Source of the DNA: Pseudolactococcus plantarum | Lineage (GTDB): Bacteria > Bacillota > Bacilli > Lactobacillales > Streptococcaceae | Assembly (NCBI RefSeq): GCF_002441715.1 | Contig: NZ_JXJX01000010.1 | Location: forward strand, 46,593-110,592 | DNA: 64,000 nt | Direction: 5' to 3' | Shown here: in pieces, positions 20,382 through 28,214 of the stretch | Position numbering within the stretch: the stretch's first letter is position 1 | How the letters are laid out: every line of letters starts with the position of its first letter | Program-made: the position numbers and the translations under genes | Notes under the pieces: generated by a model | Told to the model about the DNA's origin: nothing | The model's input: the letters and a program-made list of their open reading frames with translations, nothing else | Databases searched by the model: none

Positions 20382-20395
20382 TGAAATCGATTCCA
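20382..20395. promoter_or_regulatory. LacI-family operator (autoregulation)
   Basis: TGAAATCGATTCCA, a near-perfect dyad around ATCGAT, 19 bp upstream of the LacI gene start. Confidence 0.6.
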
Positions 20396-20520
20396 TATAT
20401 GTATAATAGCGCTTTCAATCAATCTTGTCAACACTTATTTTAAAAAATAGTCATTTATTTGTTTTTGTTTTATGTATCCAGTATGAAACATCTGTATTTT
20501 TTAAATATTTGAAACACCAA

Positions 20521-20884
20521 TTACTGAGACTTTCTTTGTATCAGCCAGATCATAACACTTATACTTACCATAAATAGAGACACAATCAGGACTATTAAAT
20601 TGTCACTTCGTCCATTTATAAAATAAATAACTAGAGCGAGCAATGATAGACAAATTATCGATGCACTAAAAAGATAGCCGTTTTTCGTTTTTAATATGTC
20701 GACTTGCTATACCTATATAAATACAAACTAGTACTCGCAGTTCTCTATTTGTTAAGAAAAAAATAGAACCATCTTTCTTCAAAATAGATAAAGAAAAACC
20801 TAATAAGGGAAAGAAAAATGTGAGTATATCATAAAATAACAAAGCTTTAAGTTTTTTCAAAATTATCAAAATTTTATATCCCAT
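20521..20884 (-). pseudogene. frameshifted small membrane protein, possibly immunity-related
   Basis: Two overlapping reading frames together describe one hydrophobic protein. The first (20884 to 20666) reads MGYKILIILKKLKALLFYDI and has two hydrophobic segments. The second, open from 20706 to 20521, has no start codon but holds two more (SASIICLSLLALVIYFI and LIVLIVSLFMVSISVMIWL). The frames overlap at 20666-20706, so a single indel there would join them into a protein of about 120 residues with four helices, similar in size to the neighbouring membrane proteins at 21135 and 22801. It starts inside the end of the peptide gene, an arrangement common for bacteriocin immunity genes. The immunity role is inference only. 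Confidence 0.4.
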
Positions 20885-21033
20885 ACAAAATTACCAGCTC
20901 CAATATAACTCTTACGGTTACTGAAGCTTCCACTACCACCACGAGACTTCAAATTTTTATATACCTGAATACCACCGTCAGCATAAGTCATTTCTTCTTC
21001 TGTCATTTCAACATATTTTCTAGGCACTCTCAT
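20866..21033 (-). CDS. double-glycine leader peptide, putative bacteriocin or signal
   Basis: A 55-residue peptide with a 21-residue leader (MRVPRKYVEMTEEEMTYADG, then G) ending in the double-glycine motif recognised by peptidase-containing ABC exporters. The predicted mature part has 34 residues, is basic and rich in Gly and Ser (SRGGSGSF) and ends in WDIKF. AAAGGAG precedes two close ATGs; the one at 21033 has the better 9-bp spacing, 21039 is the alternative. No double-glycine processing exporter is present in the window, and the HlyB-like exporter at 45996 lacks a working peptidase. Bacteriocin identity is inferred from the leader only. Confidence 0.6.
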   Translation of the reverse strand: MRVPRKYVEMTEEEMTYADGGIQVYKNLKSRGGSGSFSNRKSYIGAGNFVWDIKF

Positions 21034-21134
21034 GTTCATGTTCTCCTTTAATTTCTTAAGTCCTTTAATTTTCAAAGTATATTGTTTTATGTATTTTATC
21101 CTACATCAAAACAATAACGTAAAATAAAAATATA

Positions 21135-21518
21135 TTACTTTAATTCAAGACTCCTATATATAATAAACCGATACATTAATAAACTAGGAATGGTATAGAA
21201 TATCAAGTTTGTGCCTAAATTCGTTGTTATACCATTTAGCATTCCTTTTTCAAACTGCGGTGTACATAAATAAATTTCTAATGTTAGTATTATCTCAGCC
21301 ATATGCCAAAAACTTTTAATTTTTACATGCATAATATCTACGTTATAAGTTTTTTTGAAACTTTTTAGCACATAAATTTTTCTAGCTACCAAAAAAATAA
21401 ACGTGAAACCAATGATCGGAGAAGAGTAGTCGTAATTACTGCTCATCAATTTATATACTAAATTAGCAGATAGAATGATAATAATGATCCAGTTATTAAA
21501 GTTTGTTTTTTTAAACAT
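21135..21518 (-). CDS. membrane protein of unknown function
   Basis: 127 residues with about four hydrophobic helices (IIIIILSANLVYKLM, IIGFTFIFLVARKIYVL, MAEIILTLEIYLC, LIFYTIPSLLMYRFIIY). Not recognised. Its ATG follows the stop codon of the 62-residue gene directly, so the two are in one transcript. The location between a double-glycine peptide and a LytTR regulator suggests a bacteriocin-related role such as immunity, but nothing in the sequence proves it. Confidence 0.55.
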   Translation of the reverse strand: MFKKTNFNNWIIIIILSANLVYKLMSSNYDYSSPIIGFTFIFLVARKIYVLKSFKKTYNVDIMHVKIKSFWHMAEIILTLEIYLCTPQFEKGMLNGITTNLGTNLIFYTIPSLLMYRFIIYRSLELK

Positions 21519-21707
21519 CTAAACTCGAATAGTCCTAACCCAACTTACTAATGGCATGTTTACGCCAATGGGAATAAATAATTTACCATTAGTTAACATT
21601 TTATTAATCTCATAATCAAGTTCTGCCGGTTGAATTTGATCTAATGAGTTGACTACTACGTTAACTAACTTTAATCGCTTACCCTCTTGAATTTCTATTT
21701 TACTCAT
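21519..21707 (-). CDS. small protein of unknown function
   Basis: 62 residues (MSKIEIQEGKRLKLVNVVVN...), soluble, preceded by a good GGAG ribosome site. Not recognised. First gene of the small group that includes the membrane protein at 21135 and probably the double-glycine peptide. A terminator at 21826-21853 separates it from the regulator gene upstream, so it has its own promoter in the AT-rich 120 bp ahead. Confidence 0.5.
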   Translation of the reverse strand: MSKIEIQEGKRLKLVNVVVNSLDQIQPAELDYEINKMLTNGKLFIPIGVNMPLVSWVRTIRV

Positions 21708-21825
21708 ATCTTCTCCACATTTTTTTAAAGTAATAAGGTAAAATTTCTAACCATTACTTAGTTCATAACTTATCTTTTAATTTATATTTTGATTATATAT
21801 TACCTCAATTTCATTTTTAAAAAAA

Positions 21826-21853
21826 GACCAGTTTAGATAACTGGTCAAAAATA
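21826..21853 (-). terminator. terminator of the LytTR regulator gene
   Basis: Minus-strand hairpin with arms GACCAGTT and AACTGGTC followed by TTTTTTT. Confidence 0.85.
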
Positions 21854-21915
21854 GGTATTAAGTGGTCTCATATGCTAGTGGTATTTAGTAAACTAGTTTA
21901 TTAGTCAAAAGCTAA

Positions 21916-22623
21916 CTACTGATCCAACAAAATTTTTTTTAATTTTGTAAATTCCCGTCTAGATAATGATATACTGAAATCTTTAAATTCAACTTCTTTT
22001 GTTTCATTATTTAAGCACACAATTTCTTTCAGATTAATGATGTGCAGTCTAGATTCACTATAAAATAATGGATAATTCGCTAAATAATCTCGCCAATATT
22101 TCAAACGTTTGTTATCTACAAAACAACTATTATCTACAAAATAAAATTCGGATTGCTTCTCTATTGCCTCAACATAAATAATCTCATTTAACCATACCCT
22201 TCGGATTTGTTTCTGTTCAAAACATAAAGAAATCTGGTGCTCAGATTGAAACCTTAAAAATGTTGCTAATGCTTCTTTGAGATCATCATATTGTAACGGC
22301 TTTGATAAGAAACGAAAGGCATGGTGCCGCAAGCTATCTTGACTTAGCGTCAACTCACTAGATACATAGATAATTTTAAGATAATTATGCTGATTTACTA
22401 GAGAATCAGCTAGCTTAAACGCATGAGTTTCTGATAAGGTTGTGTCTAAAAAAATTAAATCAAATCCTTCTTTTGCCTCTAACAATGTATTAGCACAACA
22501 AAACAGTTTAATACTGAAGTTGTAAATTTTCATATCTCTTAAAATCATCGATATAAGATTTTGTTGTCTAATTAAACTTACTGCTTCATCATGGCAAAGT
22601 GCTATTTTTATTTGCGTGTCCAA
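21916..22623 (-). CDS. LytTR-type response regulator (AgrA/BlpR-like), orphan
   Basis: 235 residues: a receiver domain with the phosphorylated Asp in LIFLDTTLSE and the conserved Lys in FRFLSKP, then a C-terminal LytTR DNA-binding domain (VWLNEIIYVEAIEKQSEFYF ... RLHIINLKEI). Regulators of this kind control bacteriocin and quorum-sensing genes in lactic acid bacteria, usually with a membrane histidine kinase. No kinase gene is next to it; the gene is flanked by terminators on both sides and is thus transcribed alone. The neighbouring double-glycine peptide and small membrane proteins are natural targets. Confidence 0.8.
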   Translation of the reverse strand: MDTQIKIALCHDEAVSLIRQQNLISMILRDMKIYNFSIKLFCCANTLLEAKEGFDLIFLDTTLSETHAFKLADSLVNQHNYLKIIYVSSELTLSQDSLRHHAFRFLSKPLQYDDLKEALATFLRFQSEHQISLCFEQKQIRRVWLNEIIYVEAIEKQSEFYFVDNSCFVDNKRLKYWRDYLANYPLFYSESRLHIINLKEIVCLNNETKEVEFKDFSISLSRREFTKLKKILLDQ

Positions 22624-22734
22624 TACACTATCCTCCCTTTAATTATATTGATATTTTTATTATAACACCTTTATTAATAATTACAAATATTTCATCGTTA
22701 AATACTATTTTGTATCGACCTACTGTGATGCACA

Positions 22735-22757
22735 TAAAAAAAAGACCGAAGTCTCTA
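22735..22757 (-). terminator. short terminator after the membrane protein gene
   Basis: AGAC-TTCG-GTCT tetraloop hairpin followed by a run of T on the minus strand. Confidence 0.65.
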
Positions 22758-22800
22758 TTTACCATATATTTCCAAAATTATAAGGACTTACCAAGCTATT

Positions 22801-23163
22801 CTATCTCAATTTTGTTTTGATAACCCGAATACACCAATAAGTAAGATAGCCTACACAAGATACAATCAATATATAAGCTAATAAATTATCTATTTGCCAT
22901 GATATATCAAACATCTCACTCCCAATCGTGATCATCATATAAATCACAAAGAATAGACCAACTAACTTTATTGCATTGATATTTTTATGTCTAACATAGC
23001 CTACGATTAAAAATAGTATCGCAATATCCCAAATATCTCTTACAGGCTGAAGGGAATAAAAACTATCATTATTACTGATGATCGACCGGATGATATCTAA
23101 CAAAAAAATAAAAGAAACTGTTGCAAAAAAATCTCTAATCATACGGTTTTGGTGCTGGTTCAT
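22801..23163 (-). CDS. membrane protein of unknown function
   Basis: 120 residues with four predicted helices (FFATVSFIFLLDIIRSII, DIAILFLIVGYV, LVGLFFVIYMMITIGSEMF, LLAYILIVSCVGYLTYWCI). AAAGGAGA precedes the ATG. Not recognised. Same size and topology as the 21135 protein and the reconstructed 20521-20884 protein, which may all be products of a bacteriocin-associated family; this is inference from size and topology only. Confidence 0.5.
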   Translation of the reverse strand: MNQHQNRMIRDFFATVSFIFLLDIIRSIISNNDSFYSLQPVRDIWDIAILFLIVGYVRHKNINAIKLVGLFFVIYMMITIGSEMFDISWQIDNLLAYILIVSCVGYLTYWCIRVIKTKLR

Positions 23164-23410
23164 TATGATATCTCCTTTGAACTGATCACTATCAAGTTAT
23201 TTTCTATAAAAGTAACTACCCAAATCATGCAGCAACACTGACTAGATATTTTCTTTTTTATTTATCATATATTACACATTATTATATAATTAATATGATA
23301 TTTACACATAATATCACTTAATCTATAATTTTAGTATAACATATAGCGTTAGTTATTTGAAACATTTAACCTATAACCAGACTTTGTATTCATTTATTAA
23401 CATAACAATA

Positions 23411-23431
23411 AAAAAAGACCAAGGCCTTTTT
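23411..23431 (-). terminator. terminator downstream of the speG-like gene
   Basis: AAAAAGGCCTTGGTCTTTTTT on the minus strand forms a short GC stem between A and T runs. Confidence 0.5.
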
Positions 23432-23467
23432 CTCAATTAACTCAATTAACTCAATTAACTCAATTAA
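23432..23467 (+). repeat. four tandem copies of a 9-bp unit
   Basis: CTCAATTAA is repeated four times without a mismatch between the end of the acetyltransferase gene and its terminator. The rest of the gap 23164-23476 is AT-rich, holds a dyad (TGATATT/AATATCA at 23296-23316) and the promoter region of the 22801 gene, and no further gene. Confidence 0.9.
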
Positions 23468-23476
23468 AAGTCAAAC

Positions 23477-23974
23477 TTATAGCATCACTTCATCTTTAAA
23501 AATCCCCATAAAGAGGCTATCATGATATCTGCCATTAGCGTAAAATTGTTGTCTCATAACGCCTTCTTTAACAAAGCCAACGCCTTCATAGATATGAATA
23601 CCCACTTGGTTATCGACATCAACATAGAGATAAACCTTATGCATATTTAACATATTAAATGCATAATCCAGTCCTTCACGTATTGCTTTTTTTGCCAGTC
23701 CTCGACCTTGATATTTTTTTCTAACAATAATCTGAATTTCTGTGGTTCGATGGATATAATCTATCTCAACTAATTCGATAACACCTGCAAAATCGCCATC
23801 TAAATCGATGACAAAACGACGTTCTGTATTATCGTGAATATGTTTATCGTAGAGACTAGTTAACTCATCTATAGACTCATAGGGTTCTTCAAACCAAAGT
23901 GCCATCGTCTGTTTATGGTTATCAAGTTGGTGTATAAAGGGTAAATCATTTCTTTCTAATGGGCGTATCTTCAT
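23477..23974 (-). CDS. speG: GNAT acetyltransferase, spermidine N-acetyltransferase-like
   Basis: 165 residues. The whole length follows the SpeG pattern: RPLERNDLPFIHQLDN, WFEEPYESIDEL, YDKHIHDNTERRFVI, IQIIVRKKYQGRGLAKKAI (acetyl-CoA binding loop Q-x-x-G-x-G/A) and FYANGRYHDSLFM. SpeG proteins acetylate spermidine or spermine to relieve polyamine stress. It stands alone on the minus strand. Confidence 0.8.
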   Translation of the reverse strand: MKIRPLERNDLPFIHQLDNHKQTMALWFEEPYESIDELTSLYDKHIHDNTERRFVIDLDGDFAGVIELVEIDYIHRTTEIQIIVRKKYQGRGLAKKAIREGLDYAFNMLNMHKVYLYVDVDNQVGIHIYEGVGFVKEGVMRQQFYANGRYHDSLFMGIFKDEVML

Positions 23975-24077
23975 TTTCTTCTTCCTGTCCTTTTGTTTAC
24001 ATAATAAAAATTACGTAAACTAATGCTTTTAACAGCGTTTATATTAACGGTATCATCACCTATCAGGTTTAATCAGG

Positions 24078-24953
24078 TTATGACCACCATAACTTGATTA
24101 ATGCCTGTGTGCCTTCATCTTCATAGCCTGCTTCAGCTAATTGGTCATAGAGTGTTAACGCATTTTGTGTAGCTGGCAACGTTAATCCCATCTTTTGTGC
24201 CTCATCTAATGCAATTTTTAAATCCTTAATAAAATGTTTGACAAAAAAACCTGGTGAATAGTCGGCTTTTAAGATCCTTGGCCCATAATTAGTTAGCGAC
24301 CAAGTATTAGCACCTCCAGCAGATAAGGTGTCGAGTACATCTGGTAAGGGTAATCCGGCAGCTTTTGCATAAACTAATAGTTCGGTTAGTGCTGTCATTG
24401 TCCCTGCGATACCGATTTGGTTTGCCATTTTAACATGTTGACCACTACCTGCAGAACCAAAGTACTGCCATTTTTTAGCGATATGACTAAATACATCAGC
24501 TACTTGATCAAAAGCGAGTTGATCTCCGCCAGCCATGACGGTTAGCGTTCTATTTTTAGCACCGATATCACCACCACTAACAGGTGCATCAAGAGCAAGA
24601 ACGCTTAATGTATTAGCTTTTTCAGCTATTTTCTTAGCTAAAGTTGGTGTAGAGGTGGTCATATCAATCACAATTTTTCCAGCTGAAATTCCAGAAAAGA
24701 TACCCGTTTCTTGATCAAAATAAACACTTTCTACATCAGTTGGGTAGCCGACCATCGTCATGATTATATCACTTTGTTGTGCGACTTCTCTTGGTGTTGA
24801 GGCATAAATAGCGCCTTTAGCAACCAAGTCGTCGGCTTTTTTTGCAGTTCGGTTATAGACGACTAGAGAAACCCCATCTGTCAGTAAATTATCTGCAATT
24901 GCATGTCCCATGACACCCAATCCGATAAATCCAATCATTTTATTTTCTATCAT
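24078..24953 (-). CDS. 3-hydroxyisobutyrate dehydrogenase-type oxidoreductase
   Basis: 291 residues with an N-terminal NAD(P)-binding Rossmann fold (IGFIGLGVMGHAIADNLL), the substrate motif DAPVSGGDIGAKN and the catalytic Lys in GSGQHVKMANQ. These mark the beta-hydroxyacid dehydrogenase family (tartronate semialdehyde reductase, 3-hydroxyisobutyrate dehydrogenase and relatives); the substrate is open. The ATG at 24953 is preceded by GGAGG at 7 bp. Divergent from murT with only 49 bp between starts. Confidence 0.75.
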   Translation of the reverse strand: MIENKMIGFIGLGVMGHAIADNLLTDGVSLVVYNRTAKKADDLVAKGAIYASTPREVAQQSDIIMTMVGYPTDVESVYFDQETGIFSGISAGKIVIDMTTSTPTLAKKIAEKANTLSVLALDAPVSGGDIGAKNRTLTVMAGGDQLAFDQVADVFSHIAKKWQYFGSAGSGQHVKMANQIGIAGTMTALTELLVYAKAAGLPLPDVLDTLSAGGANTWSLTNYGPRILKADYSPGFFVKHFIKDLKIALDEAQKMGLTLPATQNALTLYDQLAEAGYEDEGTQALIKLWWS

Positions 24954-24987
24954 GTGTATACCTCCACTCAAATTTTAACATAAAATA

Positions 24988-24996
24988 TGGTAAAAT
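24988..24996 (+). promoter_or_regulatory. extended -10 promoter of murT-gatD
   Basis: TGGTAAAAT is an extended -10 (TGn plus TAAAAT at 24991-24996) ending 6 nt before the murT ATG. No ribosome site lies between, so the transcript should be leaderless. No good -35 box was seen, consistent with an extended -10. Confidence 0.7.
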
Positions 24997-25002
24997 AGTG
25001 TC

Positions 25003-26349
25003 ATGACATTTAAAACGCATTTAGCGATTTTCGCTGGAAAATCGAGCCAATTTATACTTAAAAAACTGTTTAAACGTGGCTCTACGTTCCCAGGAAGACT
25101 CGCACTTAAAATAGACCCCAAAATACTTGATAAACTCGCACGTGATTATGAAATCGTGGTTGTAACAGGGACAAATGGTAAAACACTGACAACTGCTTTG
25201 ACTGTAGGTATCCTTGAAAATGCCTTTGGGCATATCGTCACGAATACAACTGGTGCAAACATGATAACAGGGATTGTCTCTACTTTTTTATCAAGTAAGC
25301 AAAAGAAAACAGGTCGAAATATCGCTGTACTTGAAATAGATGAAGCGAGCCTTCCTGCTGTCACAAACTATATCACACCAAGCCTCTTTGTCTTTACAAA
25401 TATCTTTCGTGACCAGATGGACCGTTACGGTGAAATCTATACGACTTATGACTTTATTATAAAAGGTGCTGCTAATGCCCCTAAAGCGACTGTTTTGTTA
25501 AACGGAGATAGTCCATTATTTAATACCAAAACATTAGTCAATCCCGTGCAATACTATGGATTTGATCACGAGAGTCATGAGCCACGTCGTGCCCACTACA
25601 ATACTGAAGGGGTTTTGTGTCCAAATTGTAAGCATATATTAGATTTTAAGATGAATACCTATGCTAATTTAGGGGATTATATCTGCCAAAATTGTGGTTT
25701 CCATCGTCCTAACTTAACGTATTGCTTGTCACAGTTAACAGCTATTACAAATACGTCATCAGAGTTTGTGATTGATGGAGCTGATTATAAGATAAATGTT
25801 GGTGGACTTTATAATATCTATAATGCCCTTTCTGCTGTATCTGTTGCCGAATATTTTGGTCTTGACGCAACACTCATCAAACAAGGATTTCAACATTCAC
25901 ATGCTGTTTTTGGTCGCCAAGAAACATTTAACGTTGGCGATAAACGTTGCACACTTGTTTTGATTAAAAATCCAGTCGGTGCCAATCAAGTCTTAGATAT
26001 GATGAAACTAGCACCTTATGACTTTTCTCTTGTCGCACTACTCAATGCTAACTATGCTGATGGTATCGATACAAGTTGGATCTGGGATGCTAATTTTGAG
26101 CTTATCAATCAACTCCCTGTTACTCAGGTTATTACAGGTGGTGTTAGACATAGTGAGATGGCCAGACGTATCCGTGTTGCTGGTTTTGATAAAGATAAGA
26201 TTACTGAATCAGAAAAACTTAGTGATGTGATCAGTTTGATCGAACAACAAGATACGCAACATGTTTATATCCTTGCAACTTATACCGCTATGCTAGAAAT
26301 GCGTGAGATACTCGCAACAAGACACTATGTGAATGGAGAAATGAAATGA
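25003..26349 (+). CDS. murT: lipid II isoglutaminyl synthase, MurT subunit
   Basis: 448 residues. Mur-ligase-like ATPase with P-loop [14 protein letters not shown] and a four-cysteine zinc ribbon insertion ([10 protein letters not shown] ... CQNCGF around residue 205), followed by the C-terminal DUF1727 part. With GatD it amidates the alpha-carboxyl of the glutamate in lipid II to isoglutamine, which is needed for peptidoglycan cross-linking. It overlaps gatD by 4 bp (ATGA). No Shine-Dalgarno is present before the ATG; a -10 box lies 6 nt upstream. Confidence 0.95.
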   Translation: MTFKTHLAIFAGKSSQFILKKLFKRGSTFPGRLALKIDPKILDKLARDYEIVVVTGTNGKTLTTALTVGILENAFGHIVTNTTGANMITGIVSTFLSSKQKKTGRNIAVLEIDEASLPAVTNYITPSLFVFTNIFRDQMDRYGEIYTTYDFIIKGAANAPKATVLLNGDSPLFNTKTLVNPVQYYGFDHESHEPRRAHYNTEGVLCPNCKHILDFKMNTYANLGDYICQNCGFHRPNLTYCLSQLTAITNTSSEFVIDGADYKINVGGLYNIYNALSAVSVAEYFGLDATLIKQGFQHSHAVFGRQETFNVGDKRCTLVLIKNPVGANQVLDMMKLAPYDFSLVALLNANYADGIDTSWIWDANFELINQLPVTQVITGGVRHSEMARRIRVAGFDKDKITESEKLSDVISLIEQQDTQHVYILATYTAMLEMREILATRHYVNGEMK

Positions 26350-27122
26350 CCTATACTTCTATCAAGTCTGATGGCACTTTCCCACATGCACTTCGCGTTG
26401 CTCATCTTTATGGCGATCTGATGAATACCTACGGTGATAACGGTAACATTTTGATGTTGAAATATGTCGGTGAAAAACTAGGTGCTCAAATGACTTTTGA
26501 TATCGTGTCACTTGAGGATGACTTTAACGCAGATGACTATGATTTAGTTTTCTTTGGTGGCGGCCAGGACTACGAGCAAGTCATCGTCAGCGAAGACTTA
26601 CCATCGAAAGCTGTTGAACTCAAACGCTTCATCGAAAACGATGGCGTCATGCTTGCTATTTGTGGTGGCTTCCAGTTTTTGGGACAATACTATACAGATG
26701 CGAGTGGTCAAAAAATTAAAGGCATTGGTGCCATGGACCACTACACGTTGAGTCAAGAAAACAATCGTTTTATAGGTGATATCGAAATCTATAATGAAGC
26801 GTTTGATGAAACGTATTATGGCTTTGAAAATCACCAAGGCAGAACTTTCTTAGCTTCAACTCAAAATCCTCTAGGGAAAGTCATCTCTGGTCAAGGTAAT
26901 AATGGTGAAGATGGTACTGAAGGACTACACTATAAAAACGTCTTTGGCTCATACTTTCATGGCCCTATTTTATCTCGTAATGCAAGACTTGCTTACCGCA
27001 TCATCCGTCAAGCTTTGCTAGAAAAATACGAGACGATTGACCTGCCGCTTTTTGAGGATATTCTATCAGATGAAGCTAAAGGCCAACAAATTACAGATAG
27101 CAAAAGAAAAGTTGAGCATTAA
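26346..27122 (+). CDS. gatD: lipid II isoglutaminyl synthase, glutamine amidotransferase subunit GatD
   Basis: 258 residues. Class I (CobB/CobQ-like) glutamine amidotransferase: the nucleophile Cys is in [12 protein letters not shown] and the catalytic His is near the C-terminus in [12 protein letters not shown]. It supplies ammonia to MurT. GGAG lies 7 bp before the start inside the end of murT, so the genes are coupled. Confidence 0.95.
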   Translation: MTYTSIKSDGTFPHALRVAHLYGDLMNTYGDNGNILMLKYVGEKLGAQMTFDIVSLEDDFNADDYDLVFFGGGQDYEQVIVSEDLPSKAVELKRFIENDGVMLAICGGFQFLGQYYTDASGQKIKGIGAMDHYTLSQENNRFIGDIEIYNEAFDETYYGFENHQGRTFLASTQNPLGKVISGQGNNGEDGTEGLHYKNVFGSYFHGPILSRNARLAYRIIRQALLEKYETIDLPLFEDILSDEAKGQQITDSKRKVEH

Positions 27123-27157
27123 TCTGTAGCTAGTATTTATTTGTCACTCATCTATGA

Positions 27158-27195
27158 ACAAAATCCCCCTTATCGCAAAAGGGGGATTTTGTTTT
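27158..27195 (+). terminator. terminator of murT-gatD
   Basis: Strong hairpin with arms AAAATCCCCCTT and AAGGGGGATTTT followed by a T-rich tail. Confidence 0.9.
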
Positions 27196-27232
27196 AAATT
27201 AGCTCAGTCATCCAAACTGATGAGTGATATCG

Positions 27233-27688
27233 TTACTCATGGGCGTTTTGAATCAACTGGTGTAAACTCTGATTAAAGGTATCTTGTTCATCGCCAAGTG
27301 CTGCAAAAAACGAGTCATCAACGCTCTCGACAATTTTTAAAGCTTGTGTTAATACCTGCTTGCCTGCTACAGTTATTGACAAGATCTTTGCACGTGTATC
27401 ACGTATTGAGTTTTGGCGATAAAGTAAGTCGCCTTTTTCTAAGTTTCTAACTATCGTAGAGCAAGTCATCACATCCATATCTGCACTAGCTGCGACATCA
27501 ATTTGTTTCACTTCATCTTGATGTGAAGCAAGATAACCAAGTGCTGCAAGAACGACAAACTGTGGATGTGTTAATCCGATATCCAGCAACTCTTTTTTTA
27601 TTTTTCTATGCCAAATATTATATGCTTTAATAAAGGAAAAACCGATTGATTTTGTTGAATCATCAGCATATTTAGACTCAAATACCAT
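27233..27688 (-). CDS. MarR-family transcriptional regulator
   Basis: 151 residues with the winged-helix core of MarR proteins (LTHPQFVVLAALGYL, IDVAASADMDVMTCSTIVRNLEKGDLLYR, wing DTRAKILSITVAG). Start overlaps the stop codon of the preceding SRPBCC gene (TGATG), so they form a two-gene operon. A palindrome in front of the operon is the likely binding site, suggesting autoregulation. Ligand unknown. Confidence 0.82.
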   Translation of the reverse strand: MVFESKYADDSTKSIGFSFIKAYNIWHRKIKKELLDIGLTHPQFVVLAALGYLASHQDEVKQIDVAASADMDVMTCSTIVRNLEKGDLLYRQNSIRDTRAKILSITVAGKQVLTQALKIVESVDDSFFAALGDEQDTFNQSLHQLIQNAHE

Positions 27689-28110
27689 CAGCTTTTTACC
27701 GATGCCTTAGCTAACGAAAAGATGGCTTGAGGCACATCAGAAAATACTTGTGTTAAAAAAGATAACTGCTTTTCTTCCTCATTATCAGCTATACATACTA
27801 ACTCAACACTGTGTTTAATGACTGTTCCTTGAACAGTAGGGATAAGTTCGTGATTAAAGTATAAGGACCCTATACCTGGAATTTTAGTTACATCACAAAA
27901 ACTGCGATGATCTAGCACCTCTACCAACTCAAATGCTAGTGGTGGCATACCTTCTAATGTCATTTCACCAAAAACACCTGTTTGAAACGGACCATCCAAC
28001 TTAATATCTAAAAGATCGGCTTCCCAAATAAACCATTTTTGCACATCTGAATAATTATGCCAAATTTCCTCTGGTGTTGCTTTTGTTGTCATTTCAAAAC
28101 TATATTTCAT
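27688..28110 (-). CDS. SRPBCC-superfamily protein
   Basis: 140 residues with the start-domain-like pattern FEMTTKATPEEIWHNYSDVQKWFIWEADL and later FGEMTLEGMPPLAFELVEV, as in polyketide cyclase/AHSA1-like proteins that bind hydrophobic ligands. Preceded by AAGGAGAT. First gene of the operon with the MarR regulator; the pair could sense and handle a small lipophilic compound, which is inference. Confidence 0.72.
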   Translation of the reverse strand: MKYSFEMTTKATPEEIWHNYSDVQKWFIWEADLLDIKLDGPFQTGVFGEMTLEGMPPLAFELVEVLDHRSFCDVTKIPGIGSLYFNHELIPTVQGTVIKHSVELVCIADNEEEKQLSFLTQVFSDVPQAIFSLAKASVKS

Positions 28111-28130
28111 CCTAATCTCCTTATATTTTT

Positions 28131-28163
28131 AATAAGTACACTTATTATATTAACACTTATTAT
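28131..28163. promoter_or_regulatory. MarR-type operator and promoter region
   Basis: A 16-bp palindrome AATAAGTACACTTATT (28131-28146) is followed by a further ACTTATT-type half site (28153-28161). It lies 20 bp upstream of the SRPBCC-marR start codon and overlaps its probable promoter. Confidence 0.65.
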
Positions 28164-28177
28164 AAATTGAGTCAATA

Positions 28178-28209
28178 AAAAAACAATCTTTTGATTAGAT
28201 TGTTTTTTC
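28178..28209 (-). terminator. glmS terminator
   Basis: AAACAATCT and AGATTGTTT arms with a T run on the minus strand. Confidence 0.85.
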
Positions 28210-28214
28210 TTTTA

